Positions 9,199 through 18,088 of a stretch of 58,107 bases of DNA are shown here, piece after piece (position 1 is the stretch's first letter; each line of letters starts with the position of its first letter). This DNA comes from Azospirillum sp. (lineage in GTDB: Bacteria; Pseudomonadota; Alphaproteobacteria; Azospirillales; Azospirillaceae). Both the position numbers and the translations under genes were made by a program. Location: assembly GCA_016124535.1 (NCBI GenBank), contig WGNK01000052.1, positions 1-58,107 of the forward strand, in the 5' to 3' direction. The notes under the pieces were generated by a model, which saw only the letters and a program-made list of their open reading frames with translations, ran no database searches and was not told the origin of the DNA.

Positions 9199-9261
9199 CG
9201 AAGTGGGACGTTCGGTTCGACGCGCCGGGGTCCCCCGGTTTCCCACTTCGAGAGGAGTGCC
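9199..9261 (+). promoter_or_regulatory. Structured 5' leader of the Mrp operon
   Basis: The 251-bp gap before mnhA contains a perfect 10-bp inverted repeat (CGAAGTGGGA at 9199-9208 and TCCCACTTCG at 9241-9250) enclosing a second hairpin (CCGGGG-TC-CCCCGG, 9225-9238). The right arm ends where the Shine-Dalgarno GAGAGGAG begins, 12 bases before the ATG, so folding could affect ribosome access. A run of eight C lies upstream near 9160. I do not recognise it as one of the known Na+ or Li+ riboswitch classes, but cannot exclude that. Confidence 0.45.
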
Positions 9262-11580
9262 ATGGCCAGCAAGACGGCTCCGATCGGCAGGGCCGGGCCC
9301 AATTCCCGCTTCGCCATCTTCCGCTGCGTCGCCGGTTACCTGCTGGCGGCCGCCCTGCCGGCGGCGCTGACCGGCCTGTTCGTCAGCCTGGTCCCGGAGG
9401 TTGCCGGCGGCGGCGTGCTGCGCTGGTCGGTCGATTGGGTCCCCAGCCTGGGCGTCCGCCTGTCGTTCCTGGTCGACGGTCTGGGCCTGGTGTTTGCTCT
9501 GCTGATCAGCGGCATCGGCGTCGTGGTGTTCGTTTACGCCCGCGCTTATCTCGACGGCCACCCCCAGCTGGTCCGGTTCTTCGTCGTGCTGACCCTGTTC
9601 ATGCTCGCCATGCTGGGTACCGTGCTGGCCGACAATCTGATCGCGCTATTCGTGTTCTGGGAACTGACCACGCTGACCTCCTATCTGCTGATCGGCTTCA
9701 CCCACGAACGCGCCGACGCCCGGGCGGCGGCACTTCAGGCCCTGCTGGTCACCGGCATTGGTGGCTTGGCCATGCTCGCCGGCTTCATCCTGTTGGGGGC
9801 GGCGGCCGGGACATTCGAGCTCAGCCAGCTCCGGGCCGGCACCGTCGATGTCCGGGCTGATCCCCGCTATCTGCCGCTGCTCGGCTTGATCCTGGTCGGC
9901 TGTTTCACCAAATCGGCCCAGTTTCCGTTCCATTTCTGGCTGCCCAACGCGATGGCGGCGCCGACCCCGGTCAGCGCCTATCTCCATTCCGCGACCATGG
10001 TCAAGGCGGGCATCTATCTGATGGCGCGGCTGCTGCCGACCCTGGGCGGCACCGAGGCGTGGACCGTGACCCTGACCGCGGCCGGGGCGGTGACCGCGGT
10101 GCTGGGCTCGGTCTGGGCGCTTGGCCAGTCGGATCTGAAGCAGCTGCTCGCCTATACCACGGTGATGGGGCTGGGTACCCTGACCCTGCTGCTCGGGCTC
10201 GGCGGCACCGCCGGGGTGGTGGCGGCGATGGTGTTCCTGCTGGTCCATTGCTTCTACAAGGCCGCCCTTTTCCTGGTAGTCGGTGCGATCGACCACGCCA
10301 CCCATACCCGCGAGCGTGATGCCTTGTCGGGGCTTGCCGCGGCAATGCCGGTGACCTTCGTCACCGCCGCACTCGCCGCGCTGTCGATGGCCGGACTGCC
10401 GCCGCTGGTCGGCTTCATCGCCAAAGAGCTGATCTATGTCGGCGCCGTCGAGGCGCCGGTCGTACCGGCCGTGGTCGTCGGCGCCGCGCTGGCGGCCAAT
10501 GCCCTGACCGTGACCGCGGCCGGGCTGGTGGCGCTGGGGCCGTTCCTGGGGGTGCGGCGCGCCTGGAGCCAGCCGCCCCACGATCCGCCCTGGACGATGT
10601 GGAGCGGCCCGTTGCTGCTGGCCGCACTTGGCGTCGGCGCCGGGCTCTACCCCGCGCTGATCGACCAGACCCTGGTGGCACCGGCGGCGAGCGCCGTGCT
10701 GAACACGCCGGTCGAGGTGCATCTGGCACTGTGGCACGGCTTAGGCCTGCCGCTCGCGCTGAGTGGGGCGACGCTCGCGCTGGGCCTGGCCGCCTGGTCG
10801 GCCCGCCGCCCGCTCGATCGGGCGCTGGCCGCCGCCGCAGCAGGGTTGCCGCGGAGCGCTGAGGGAGTCTATGACGCCGCACTGGCCGGCATGAAGGGTC
10901 TGGCAGCCTGGCAAACCGCCGTGCTGCAGCACGGCCGCCTGCGCGGCTACCTGGCCACCGTGTTCGCGACCATGATCGCTCTGATCGGTTTGGCCTTCCT
11001 ATGGGGCGGACTGAGCCCGGCCGTGCCGCTGCCGCTGGACGTGCCGCTCTACGCCTGGGGGGCCGCCGCCCTGATTCTCGCCGGCACCGCGGTGACGCTC
11101 AAGACCACCTCGCGGCTGACCGCGATCTGCGCGCTCGGAGCGGTCGGCATCGGCGTCGCCATCCTGTTCGTCAGCCATGGCGCGGTCGATGTCGCGCTGA
11201 CCCAGCTGCTGTGCGACATCCTGTTCGTCATCCTGCTCGCGGTCGCGCTGCTCAAGCTGCCCCGCTTCCGTGAGTTGCCCCATCGCGGTCGCGCCGCCAT
11301 GGTGGCCACCGCCGGACTCGCTGTGGCGTTTGGCACCCTGGTCAGCCTGATTCTGCTGGAGATCCTGGCGACGCCGCTCGACCTCCGTTTGACCGAGTTC
11401 TTCCAAAGCCACAGCCAGCCGACCGCCCATGGCCGCAACATCGTCAACGTCATCCTGGTCGATTTCCGCGCTTTCGATACCCTGGGCGAGATCGCGGTGG
11501 TGATGCTCGCCGGTCTGGCCGCGGTCGCGCTGATCCGGGTGCGCGCCAGCGCTCGGCGCCACCAGGAGAATAACCGATGA
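9262..11580 (+). CDS. mnhA: Mrp Na+/H+ antiporter subunit A
   Basis: 772 residues from the ATG at 9262, which has a good Shine-Dalgarno; the frame is open upstream but that stretch is the structured leader. Largest subunit of the Mrp complex. The N-terminal two thirds are NuoL-like proton channel (FWELTTLTSYLLIGFTHER, KSAQFPFHFWLPNAM, VSAYLHSATMVKAGIYL), and the C-terminal part has the extra MrpA helices and a DUF4040/MnhB-like segment. Inner membrane. First gene of a seven-gene operon; the ATGA at its end overlaps mnhB. Confidence 0.95.
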   Translation: MASKTAPIGRAGPNSRFAIFRCVAGYLLAAALPAALTGLFVSLVPEVAGGGVLRWSVDWVPSLGVRLSFLVDGLGLVFALLISGIGVVVFVYARAYLDGHPQLVRFFVVLTLFMLAMLGTVLADNLIALFVFWELTTLTSYLLIGFTHERADARAAALQALLVTGIGGLAMLAGFILLGAAAGTFELSQLRAGTVDVRADPRYLPLLGLILVGCFTKSAQFPFHFWLPNAMAAPTPVSAYLHSATMVKAGIYLMARLLPTLGGTEAWTVTLTAAGAVTAVLGSVWALGQSDLKQLLAYTTVMGLGTLTLLLGLGGTAGVVAAMVFLLVHCFYKAALFLVVGAIDHATHTRERDALSGLAAAMPVTFVTAALAALSMAGLPPLVGFIAKELIYVGAVEAPVVPAVVVGAALAANALTVTAAGLVALGPFLGVRRAWSQPPHDPPWTMWSGPLLLAALGVGAGLYPALIDQTLVAPAASAVLNTPVEVHLALWHGLGLPLALSGATLALGLAAWSARRPLDRALAAAAAGLPRSAEGVYDAALAGMKGLAAWQTAVLQHGRLRGYLATVFATMIALIGLAFLWGGLSPAVPLPLDVPLYAWGAAALILAGTAVTLKTTSRLTAICALGAVGIGVAILFVSHGAVDVALTQLLCDILFVILLAVALLKLPRFRELPHRGRAAMVATAGLAVAFGTLVSLILLEILATPLDLRLTEFFQSHSQPTAHGRNIVNVILVDFRAFDTLGEIAVVMLAGLAAVALIRVRASARRHQENNR

Positions 11581-12023
11581 CCGCGCCGAACCAGGGAACC
11601 CGACCGACCTCGCTGATTCTGTCGGCGGCGACCCGACTGATCGCGGGGCTGATGCTGATGTTCTCGGTGTTCATGCTGCTGCGCGGCCACAACGCACCGG
11701 GCGGCGGCTTCGTCGGCGGCCTGATCGCGGTGACCGCCTTCGCGCTCTACGCCAAGAGCCGGGGCACCGAGGAGGCCCGCCGCACCCTGGGCCTGCCGCC
11801 CGAGGTGATCGCGGTCGCCGGTCTGGGCTGTGCGCTGGGTGCCGGGCTGGTCGGACCGCTGCTCGGACGGCCGTTCCTGACCGGCCAATGGCTGGTGATC
11901 GGCGGTGACGGCCACGGCGGCGGGTTCGCGATCAGCAACATCGTGCTGTTCGATATCGGCGTTTACCTGGTGGTGGTGGGCGCGGTGCTGACGGTGCTGT
12001 TCGCCCTGGAAGAGGAGGTCTGA
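11577..12023 (+). CDS. mnhB: Mrp Na+/H+ antiporter subunit B
   Basis: 148 residues, four predicted membrane helices, with the MnhB signature GHNAPGGGFVGGL (about 42-54) and GGDGHGGGFAISNIVLFDIGVYLVV near the middle-to-end. An integral subunit of the multisubunit cation/proton antiporter. Its ATG overlaps the mnhA stop by four bases, and mnhC starts 4 bp after its stop. Confidence 0.94.
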   Translation: MTAPNQGTRPTSLILSAATRLIAGLMLMFSVFMLLRGHNAPGGGFVGGLIAVTAFALYAKSRGTEEARRTLGLPPEVIAVAGLGCALGAGLVGPLLGRPFLTGQWLVIGGDGHGGGFAISNIVLFDIGVYLVVVGAVLTVLFALEEEV

Positions 12024-12027
12024 CGCC

Positions 12028-12399
12028 ATGGCGAGCTTGCTCGCGGTGCTGATCGGGGCGATGGTTGCCGCCGCCAGCTATCTCCTGCTCAGCCGCAACG
12101 TGGTCCGCTTCCTGTTCGGATTCGTCCTGCTCGGCAATGCGATCAACCTGGCGATCCTGACGGTCGGCCGTTATCGCGGGCCGCAACCGCCGCTGGTGCC
12201 CGACGGAGCGGCAGTACCGACGGCGGCGGTAGCCAATGCCCTGCCCCAGGCGCTGATCCTGACCGCAATCGTGATCGGCTTCGGCATTCTGGCCTTCAGC
12301 GTGGTGCTGATCTACCGCGCCTACGAGGAACTCGGCACGATCAACAGCGACGAGATGCAGGTGGCGGAGCCGGCCGGCGTGCCGGGGGGCCCGCGATGA
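12028..12399 (+). CDS. mnhC: Mrp Na+/H+ antiporter subunit C (NuoK-like)
   Basis: 123 residues, three membrane helices, homologous to NuoK. Key stretch: SRNVVRFLFGFVLLGNAINLAIL (around 24-46), followed by the LPQALILTAIVIGFGI motif. It forms part of the membrane ion pathway. It overlaps mnhD by four bases (ATGA). Confidence 0.94.
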   Translation: MASLLAVLIGAMVAAASYLLLSRNVVRFLFGFVLLGNAINLAILTVGRYRGPQPPLVPDGAAVPTAAVANALPQALILTAIVIGFGILAFSVVLIYRAYEELGTINSDEMQVAEPAGVPGGPR

Positions 12400-13913
12400 A
12401 GCCGGAGCTGCTGCTGGTCGCCCCCCTGGTGATCGCCTTTGCCACCGGCATCGCCACCTTCCTGGCGCGCCGCCGGCCCCGGCTGGCGGGAGCGCTCAGC
12501 GTCGGCGGTGCCGCGCTGCTGCTGGCCGCGGCGCTGGCGCTGCTGGCCCAGGTCGTGGCGGCCGGACCGATTGCAACCCAGGCGGCCAATTGGCCGGCAC
12601 CGTTCGGGATTACCTTCGTTGCCGACCTGCTGAGCGCGATCATGGTCGCGACCACCGGGGTCATGGCGCTGGTGATCGCGGTCTACGCGCTGGCCGAAAT
12701 TCCCCGGCCACTCGAATCCGCCGGGTTCCACACCTTCTATCAGATCCTGATCGGCGGCGTGTGCGGTGCCTTCCTGACCGGCGATCTGTTCAACCTCTAT
12801 GTCTGGTTCGAAGTCAACCTGATGGCCTCGTTCGCGCTGCTGGTGCTCGGCGGCAGCCGGGAGCAGCTCGACGGCGGGATCAAATACGTCGCGATCAACC
12901 TGGTGGCGACCGCGATGTTTCTGGTCGCGGTGGCGGTGCTCTACGGCCTGACCGGCACCCTCAATATGGCCGATCTCCACCAAAGCGTCGGCCGGGTCGG
13001 CGATGTCGGCCTGTTGACCGTGGTCGCTTGTCTGTTCCTGCTCGGCTTCGGCATCAAATCGGCGGTGTTCCCGCTGTTCTTCTGGCTGCCCGCGTCCTAC
13101 CACACGCCGCCGGTGACCGTGTCTGCGCTGTTCGCGGCGCTGCTGACCAAGGTCGGGGTCTACGCGCTGATCCGCGTCTTCACCCTGATCTTCACCCGCG
13201 ATGTCGCGTTCACCCACACCGTCCTGCTGGTGGTCGCCGGCTTGACCATGGTCACCGGCGTGCTCGGCGCGGTCGCCCAGATGCAGGTGCGCCGGCTGCT
13301 GGCGTTCCATATCATCAGCCAGATCGGCTATATGATCATGGGGCTGGCCCTGATGACGCCGCTGGCGCTGGCCGGTGCGATCTACTTCATGCTCCACAAC
13401 ATCCTGGCCAAGGCCAATCTGTTCCTGATCAGCGGCGTGATGCGCCGGACGGCGGGATCGTTCGACCTCGGCGAAATCGGCGGCTTGTGGAAGGCCAATC
13501 CGGCCCTGGCGCTGCTGTTTGCGGTCGCCGCATTCTCGCTGGCCGGGATGCCGCCGCTCTCGGGCTTCTGGGGCAAGCTGCTGCTGATCAAGGCCGGCCT
13601 GGACGCCGAATCCTACGCAATCGCGGCGGTGGCGCTGACGGTCGGCCTGCTCACCCTCTACTCGATGGTCAAGATCTGGAACGAAGGCTTCTGGAAGCCC
13701 CATCCGGCCGGCGACGGCGGCGTCGTCACCCTGGCCGCCGCCTTGCCGGGGGGCCGGGTGTGGTTGCTGATGGCGCCAATCGTCGTGCTGGCCGGCCTGA
13801 CCGTCGCGATGGGCCTATTTGCCGGACCGGTGGTCCGGGTGATGCTGACGGCGGCCGACCAGTTGCTGAACAGCGACGCCTATGTCGCGGCGGTGTTCGG
13901 TTCGGGGAGGTAG
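12396..13913 (+). CDS. mnhD: Mrp Na+/H+ antiporter subunit D (NuoN/L-like)
   Basis: 505 residues with about 14 membrane helices. NuoL/M/N-family proton channel features: LYVWFEVNLMASFALLVLG with its buried Glu, KSAVFPLFFWLPASYHTPP, ALFAALLTKVGVYAL, and AKANLFLISGVMRR. It pairs with MnhA as the second antiporter-like subunit. It ends 4 bp before mnhE. Confidence 0.95.
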   Translation: MKPELLLVAPLVIAFATGIATFLARRRPRLAGALSVGGAALLLAAALALLAQVVAAGPIATQAANWPAPFGITFVADLLSAIMVATTGVMALVIAVYALAEIPRPLESAGFHTFYQILIGGVCGAFLTGDLFNLYVWFEVNLMASFALLVLGGSREQLDGGIKYVAINLVATAMFLVAVAVLYGLTGTLNMADLHQSVGRVGDVGLLTVVACLFLLGFGIKSAVFPLFFWLPASYHTPPVTVSALFAALLTKVGVYALIRVFTLIFTRDVAFTHTVLLVVAGLTMVTGVLGAVAQMQVRRLLAFHIISQIGYMIMGLALMTPLALAGAIYFMLHNILAKANLFLISGVMRRTAGSFDLGEIGGLWKANPALALLFAVAAFSLAGMPPLSGFWGKLLLIKAGLDAESYAIAAVALTVGLLTLYSMVKIWNEGFWKPHPAGDGGVVTLAAALPGGRVWLLMAPIVVLAGLTVAMGLFAGPVVRVMLTAADQLLNSDAYVAAVFGSGR

Positions 13914-13917
13914 CGCG

Positions 13918-14385
13918 ATGCTGATGCTCAATTCGGTACTGGCCCTCGGCTGGGCCGCGGTCACCGGCAGCCTCACCCTGCCCAACCTGGTCGCCGGCTT
14001 CGCGATCGGCTTCGCCACGCTGTGGTTGACCCGGCCGCTTTATGGCGACACCCGCTATTTCGTCCGAATTCGCCGGGTATGCGGACTGGCGGTGTTCTTC
14101 GTCGACGACCTGATGCGCTCCAGCCTGCGTGTGCTCCACGACGTCTTCACCCCGAGGCTGCGGGCCCGGCCGGGGATCGTCGCGGTACCGCTGGACGCCG
14201 AGACAGATACGGCGATCCTGCTGGTCGCCAACCTGATCACCTTGACGCCGGGCACCCTCAGCATGGACGTCTCGGACGACCGCAAAACGCTCTATGTCCA
14301 TGCCATGTATATCGACGACATCGACCGGGTGAGAGCGGCGCTGAAGCGCGGCACCGAGGCCAAGGTGCTGGAGGCGCTGCGATGA
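13918..14385 (+). CDS. mnhE: Mrp Na+/H+ antiporter subunit E
   Basis: 155 residues from the ATG at 13918, which follows GGGGAGG at a good distance; a longer frame would overlap mnhD by over 30 bases. Two N-terminal membrane helices and a cytoplasmic domain with the MnhE signature NLITLTPGTLSMDVSDD (about 103-119), as in the family. Overlaps mnhF by ATGA. Confidence 0.93.
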   Translation: MLMLNSVLALGWAAVTGSLTLPNLVAGFAIGFATLWLTRPLYGDTRYFVRIRRVCGLAVFFVDDLMRSSLRVLHDVFTPRLRARPGIVAVPLDAETDTAILLVANLITLTPGTLSMDVSDDRKTLYVHAMYIDDIDRVRAALKRGTEAKVLEALR

Positions 14386-14702
14386 TCGCCGCCGTGTTCG
14401 GCGGCGTCGTGGCCGTGGTGGAGGCGCTGCTGTTCGTCGCCCTGGCGCTGGCCTTCGTCCGACTGGCGCGCGGCCCCTCGATGGCCGATCGGGTGGTGGC
14501 GCTCGACCTGATGGCCGTCCTGATGGTCGCGTTCCTGGCGCTGTTCACCGTGACCACCGGCGAGGCGGTCTATCTCGACGTGGCGATCGCGCTCAGTCTG
14601 GTTGCCTTCCTCGCCACCGTGGCATTCGCGCGCTTTGCCGAGCGGCGGAACGCACTGCGGCCGCGCGGGATGCCACCGCCGGAACCCGGAGCAACACCAT
14701 GA
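14382..14702 (+). CDS. mnhF: Mrp Na+/H+ antiporter subunit F
   Basis: 106 residues from the ATG overlapping the mnhE stop. Three membrane helices with the MnhF motif RGPSMADRVVALDLM (about 30-44) and YLDVAIALSLVAFLATVAFAR. Small membrane subunit of the antiporter complex. Overlaps mnhG by ATGA. Confidence 0.93.
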   Translation: MIAAVFGGVVAVVEALLFVALALAFVRLARGPSMADRVVALDLMAVLMVAFLALFTVTTGEAVYLDVAIALSLVAFLATVAFARFAERRNALRPRGMPPPEPGATP

Positions 14703-15151
14703 CCGACTTGGCGATAGGCGATCCGGCCCTGACCGATCTGGCGCTGGTCCTCGCCGGGCTGCTGTTCGCCGCGGGCGGCGTGTTCACGGTCGGCGCCGGA
14801 CTCGGCATGATCCGCCTGCCCGACGTCTATATGCGCATGCATGCTTCGACCAAGGCCGGCACGTTGGGGGTCGGCCTGATCCTGCTCGGCGTCGCGGTCT
14901 ATTTCGGAACGATCAGCGTGGTGGCACGGGCGCTGGCGGCGATTACCTTCATCTTCATAACCGCGCCGGTCGCGGCGCATATGATGAGCCGGGCCGCCTA
15001 TCGCAGCGGCGTGCCGATGTGGTCGGGTTCGGTCGCCGACGAATACCAGGGGCGCGACCGGCCCGAATCGGCCGGGCCGGCGTCCGGCGGCGCGCAGGAA
15101 CGGCTGGGCGCCGCGAATCCGGCCGCAATCGGCCACTCGGACCAGCGGTGA
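14699..15151 (+). CDS. mnhG: Mrp Na+/H+ antiporter subunit G
   Basis: 150 residues. Three membrane helices with the MnhG/PhaG signature LGMIRLPDVYMRMHASTKAGTLG (about 37-59) and TFIFITAPVAAHMMSRAAYR. The C-terminal 40 residues are a hydrophilic extension not needed for the family match. It completes a one-transcript mnhA-G operon; no second antiporter system is visible in the window. Confidence 0.93.
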   Translation: MTDLAIGDPALTDLALVLAGLLFAAGGVFTVGAGLGMIRLPDVYMRMHASTKAGTLGVGLILLGVAVYFGTISVVARALAAITFIFITAPVAAHMMSRAAYRSGVPMWSGSVADEYQGRDRPESAGPASGGAQERLGAANPAAIGHSDQR

Positions 15152-15295
15152 CCCGGACTCGGAACGGTGCCACTGCGAGCATGTCACCGGCAGCGTGGTG
15201 CAGGATGGGGCTCTCCGCCGCCCCAATGATCGTGTAGATTGGCGCAATCCGCCTGCTCCTGACGGCGGTCATCGAAATCTCCAGAGGGGACCCCA

Positions 15296-15967
15296 ATGAG
15301 CGTCTTTTTCCGGTCGGCCATCGCTGCAGCCCTAGTGCTGGGGCTGGCCGCCTGCACCACGACCAACTCCGAGCCGACCGGCGGGCTCGACGCCAAAGTT
15401 CCGCTGAGCCCGGGCAAAGAGCCCGACACCGTGGTCTACCGCAAGCCCAACGTCGATGCCGCCAAATACCGCGGCATTCTGGTGCTGCCGGCGCAGGTCT
15501 ATCGTGGCGGCGACGCCGATTTCGGCGATGTCAGCGAGAAGGACAAGCAGGCGCTGGCGGCCTGGCTCTATGCCGAGTTCTCCCGCGTCCTGCGCAAGAG
15601 CAACAATGTCGTGATGCGGCCGGGACCGGGTATCGTCTCGCTCCAGCTCAGTCTGATCGGGGTGGAAACCTCGCGGCCGGTGCTGTCGACGGCGCTGCGC
15701 TTTACCCCGGCCGGGGCGGCGATGACCGCAGGCAAGAGCCTGCTCGGAATGCCGGCCAGCTTCACCGGCTCGTCGAGCTTCTCGGCGGAAATCAAGGACT
15801 CGGCGACCGGCGAGCTGCTCGGCGCCTTCGTGACCAAGCAGAGCCCGCCGGCCTACAACCTGGCCTCGGGGCTGGGCGAACTCGAAGCAGCACGCCTGGG
15901 CATCACCGAGGGCGCCGAAGCCTTCGCCAAGGCACTGGCGCGCGAAACCGGCAAACCGCGCAAATAG
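15296..15967 (+). CDS. DUF3313-like lipoprotein
   Basis: 223 residues with a lipoprotein signal (hydrophobic core, then lipobox LAAC with Cys20), so it should be acylated and anchored in the outer membrane facing the periplasm. The mature part matches the DUF3313 pattern (a conserved KYRGILVLPAQVYRGGDADF and a C-terminal helix with AEAFAKALARE). Function unknown. It stands alone after the Mrp operon with its own Shine-Dalgarno (GAGGGGA) and is followed by the caspase gene on the same strand. Confidence 0.7.
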   Translation: MSVFFRSAIAAALVLGLAACTTTNSEPTGGLDAKVPLSPGKEPDTVVYRKPNVDAAKYRGILVLPAQVYRGGDADFGDVSEKDKQALAAWLYAEFSRVLRKSNNVVMRPGPGIVSLQLSLIGVETSRPVLSTALRFTPAGAAMTAGKSLLGMPASFTGSSSFSAEIKDSATGELLGAFVTKQSPPAYNLASGLGELEAARLGITEGAEAFAKALARETGKPRK

Positions 15968-16037
15968 CCGAGGCAAGGGACCGGCCCAAAGGACCGGAAT
16001 TGCCTTCGAAACGGTGACGTAATCCAGCGGAGGTCCC

Positions 16038-17582
16038 ATGACGAAGACGAGATGGCTGGTACGGGTGGCGGTGGTTGCCGCGCTGGTGGCGGCCGCGTCT
16101 TCTGCGATGATGGACCCCGCCTGGGCCGACAAGCGGGTGGCGCTGGTGGTCGGCAACGGCAACTACCAGAATGCCCCCCGCCTGCCCAATCCGCCGCGCG
16201 ACGCCCAGGCGATGGCGGCGAGTTTGCGGCGGCTCGGCTTCGAGGTGATCGACGGTATCGATCTCGACCGTGACGGCATGGTCAAGGCGCTGCGGGGATT
16301 CGGCCAGGCGGTCGAAGGCGCCGATGTCGCCCTGGTCTATTATGCCGGCCATGGCATCCAGGTCGATGGCCGCAACTACCTGTTGCCGGTCGATGCCAAA
16401 TTGGGCCGCGAGCAGGACCTGCGCTACGAAGCGATGCCGGTCGACTCGGTGCTCGACGAGGCGCGGCCGGCACGCCGATTGCGCGTGGTAATTCTCGATG
16501 CCTGCCGGGACAACCCGTTCGGCCAGCGGATGAGCCGCTCGATGGGCAGCCGCTCGACCCTGGTCGGACGCGGCTTCGCGCGCATCGACCCGGCCGAGTC
16601 CGATACCCTGATCGCCTATGCCACCAAGGCCGACGACGTGGCGGCCGACGGCAGCGGCGGCAACAGCCCCTATACCGCCGCACTGATCCAGCACATCGAG
16701 ACGCCGGGCATCGAGATCAACCTGATGTTCGGCAAGGTGCGCGACACCGTCCGGCAGCTGACCAACGACCGCCAGCAGCCTTTCACTTACGGTTCGCTGG
16801 GCGGCGAGCCGTTCTACTTCCGCTCCCTGACCCCGGTCGCGGCGGCCGCGGTGGCATCGCCCCAGGGGCAGGCGCCGACCGGTCCGGCCGCGGCCGGACC
16901 GAACCAGCCCGACCCGGTCGAGATGGCGTTCTGGGACGCGATCAAGACCAGTGCGAACCCGGCCGACTACCGCGCCTATCTGGAAGCCTATCCGGCCGGC
17001 CGATTCGCCGCCTTGGCCCGGGTCCGCGCCGAAGCGCCGAGATCGGCGACCGCTCCGGCAGCGCCGGCCCCGGCACCACCGCCCCTGGCGCTACCGCCCC
17101 TGACACCACCGCCCCCGGCCGCCGCACCGGCACCGCCGCTTGCCGCCTGGGTGGCAAAACCGCCCCCGCCGCCGCCCCCTGCTGCCGCGCCGAGGCCGGC
17201 CCCGCCGGCCGGCAGCGCCGAAGCGACCAACCAGGACGCCGTCGGTTTTCAGTTGTGCAATCGGACCAAACTGGTGCTGGATGCTGCCTATGGCTATCAG
17301 AAGGACGACGACTGGGTGTCGGAAGGCTGGTGGGAACTTAAGCCGGAAGAGTGCGCCACGGTCGGCGAAGCTCCGCTGCAGTATTCCAAATACTATTATT
17401 TTGCCGCCGCTCAGGAGGGCGACCGCAAATGGGCCGGAAAATATGCCTTCTGTGTTGATGATGACGAGTTCACCATCGTCGGCGACCAGAACTGTCGCGG
17501 CCGGGGCTTCCGCAAGGAGTTGTTCATGCTGGTCGAGATCGGCGACCGCACCTCCTACACGGTCAACTTGACCGAGCCCTGA
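16038..17582 (+). CDS. Secreted caspase-family (C14) protein with DUF1036 domain
   Basis: 514 residues. Signal peptide (residues 1-30, ending PAWA), then a caspase/metacaspase p20-like domain (31-260): KRVALVVGNGNYQ, catalytic His105 in YYAGHG and catalytic Cys156 in LDACRDNP. Both catalytic residues are intact, so a peptidase is predicted, probably periplasmic. A Pro/Ala-rich linker (about 335-395) leads to a C-terminal domain (FQLCNRTKLVLDAAYGYQ, WWELKPEECATV) of the DUF1036 type. Substrates are unknown. An inverted repeat lies about 45 bp beyond the stop. Confidence 0.82.
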   Translation: MTKTRWLVRVAVVAALVAAASSAMMDPAWADKRVALVVGNGNYQNAPRLPNPPRDAQAMAASLRRLGFEVIDGIDLDRDGMVKALRGFGQAVEGADVALVYYAGHGIQVDGRNYLLPVDAKLGREQDLRYEAMPVDSVLDEARPARRLRVVILDACRDNPFGQRMSRSMGSRSTLVGRGFARIDPAESDTLIAYATKADDVAADGSGGNSPYTAALIQHIETPGIEINLMFGKVRDTVRQLTNDRQQPFTYGSLGGEPFYFRSLTPVAAAAVASPQGQAPTGPAAAGPNQPDPVEMAFWDAIKTSANPADYRAYLEAYPAGRFAALARVRAEAPRSATAPAAPAPAPPPLALPPLTPPPPAAAPAPPLAAWVAKPPPPPPPAAAPRPAPPAGSAEATNQDAVGFQLCNRTKLVLDAAYGYQKDDDWVSEGWWELKPEECATVGEAPLQYSKYYYFAAAQEGDRKWAGKYAFCVDDDEFTIVGDQNCRGRGFRKELFMLVEIGDRTSYTVNLTEP

Positions 17583-17627
17583 TCGGCTGCGCCCGACCGA
17601 TGAATCGCCGGGCGCGGCGAAAAAGAT

Positions 17628-17654
17628 GGGTCCCGGATTGGTCATCCGGGACCC
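17628..17654 (-). terminator. Strong hairpin, terminator-like in minus orientation
   Basis: An 11-bp perfect inverted repeat (GGGTCCCGGAT and ATCCGGGACCC) with a 5-nt loop. Read on the minus strand, the hairpin is followed by ATCTTTTT, as in an intrinsic terminator; on the plus strand there is no T run. It lies downstream of the plus-strand caspase gene, so it may work in both directions or protect that gene from antisense transcription. Confidence 0.5.
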
Positions 17655-17874
17655 GAGTGCAGGGGTCGGTTCCGTCCTGCGCCGGACGAAAGGCTGTGAC
17701 TTTTGATGCGCGCGGCGGGCGGTCGGAATGCCCCGACTGTTCTAGCGGTTTTTTAGCCGGCTTCCGCAGCACCGGTCGCCTGGCAACCCTGCCAGGGTCA
17801 CGCCGGACCGGAGCGCGCCGGACTGAGCCATTGCCGGACTGAGCGATTGATGAAAAACGATCTCGCCAGCCGCA

Positions 17875-17904
17875 TTGACCGAAGTGCGGCCGGCGAACTA
17901 TATA
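17875..17904 (+). promoter_or_regulatory. Predicted promoter of tRNA-Cys
   Basis: TTGACC (17875-17880), 18-bp spacer, TATATA (17899-17904), followed by a G-rich start region. The predicted transcript would begin about 40-45 bases before the tRNA at 17954. A near-consensus sigma70-type match in GC-rich DNA. Confidence 0.5.
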
Positions 17905-17953
17905 GGGGCATTGCTTTGATCGACGGCCGGGCAACCCGCCGTCATCCAAGCCT

Positions 17954-18027
17954 GGCGCGGTGGCAGAGTGGCTATGCAGCGGACTGCAAATCCGTCTATG
18001 CCGGTTCGATTCCGGCCCGTGCCTCCA
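17954..18027 (+). tRNA. tRNA-Cys (anticodon GCA)
   Basis: A complete cloverleaf of 74 nt with encoded CCA. The acceptor stem GGCGCGG pairs with CCGTGCC (one G-U). The anticodon loop contains GCA within GACTGCAAATCC, and the T arm GGTTCGATTCC is canonical. Confidence 0.95.
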
Positions 18028-18088
18028 ATAACTTAGCGGCGTTTCTGGGCTCAGGAAAATCTGATCAGGACTCACGCTGAACGCGGGA

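Larger units (their letters stand above)
17583..17953. other. 371-bp intergenic region before tRNA-Cys
   Basis: No credible gene is visible. It holds the strong inverted repeat at 17628-17654 and the tRNA promoter at 17875-17904, annotated separately. The middle part is GC-rich without further clear structure. Confidence 0.6.

Noticed and set aside
9646..13703. Long minus-strand open frames across mnhA and mnhD
   Set aside because: They are His/Gln/Arg-rich, typical of antisense frames in GC-rich membrane protein genes, and overlap intact antiporter subunits.
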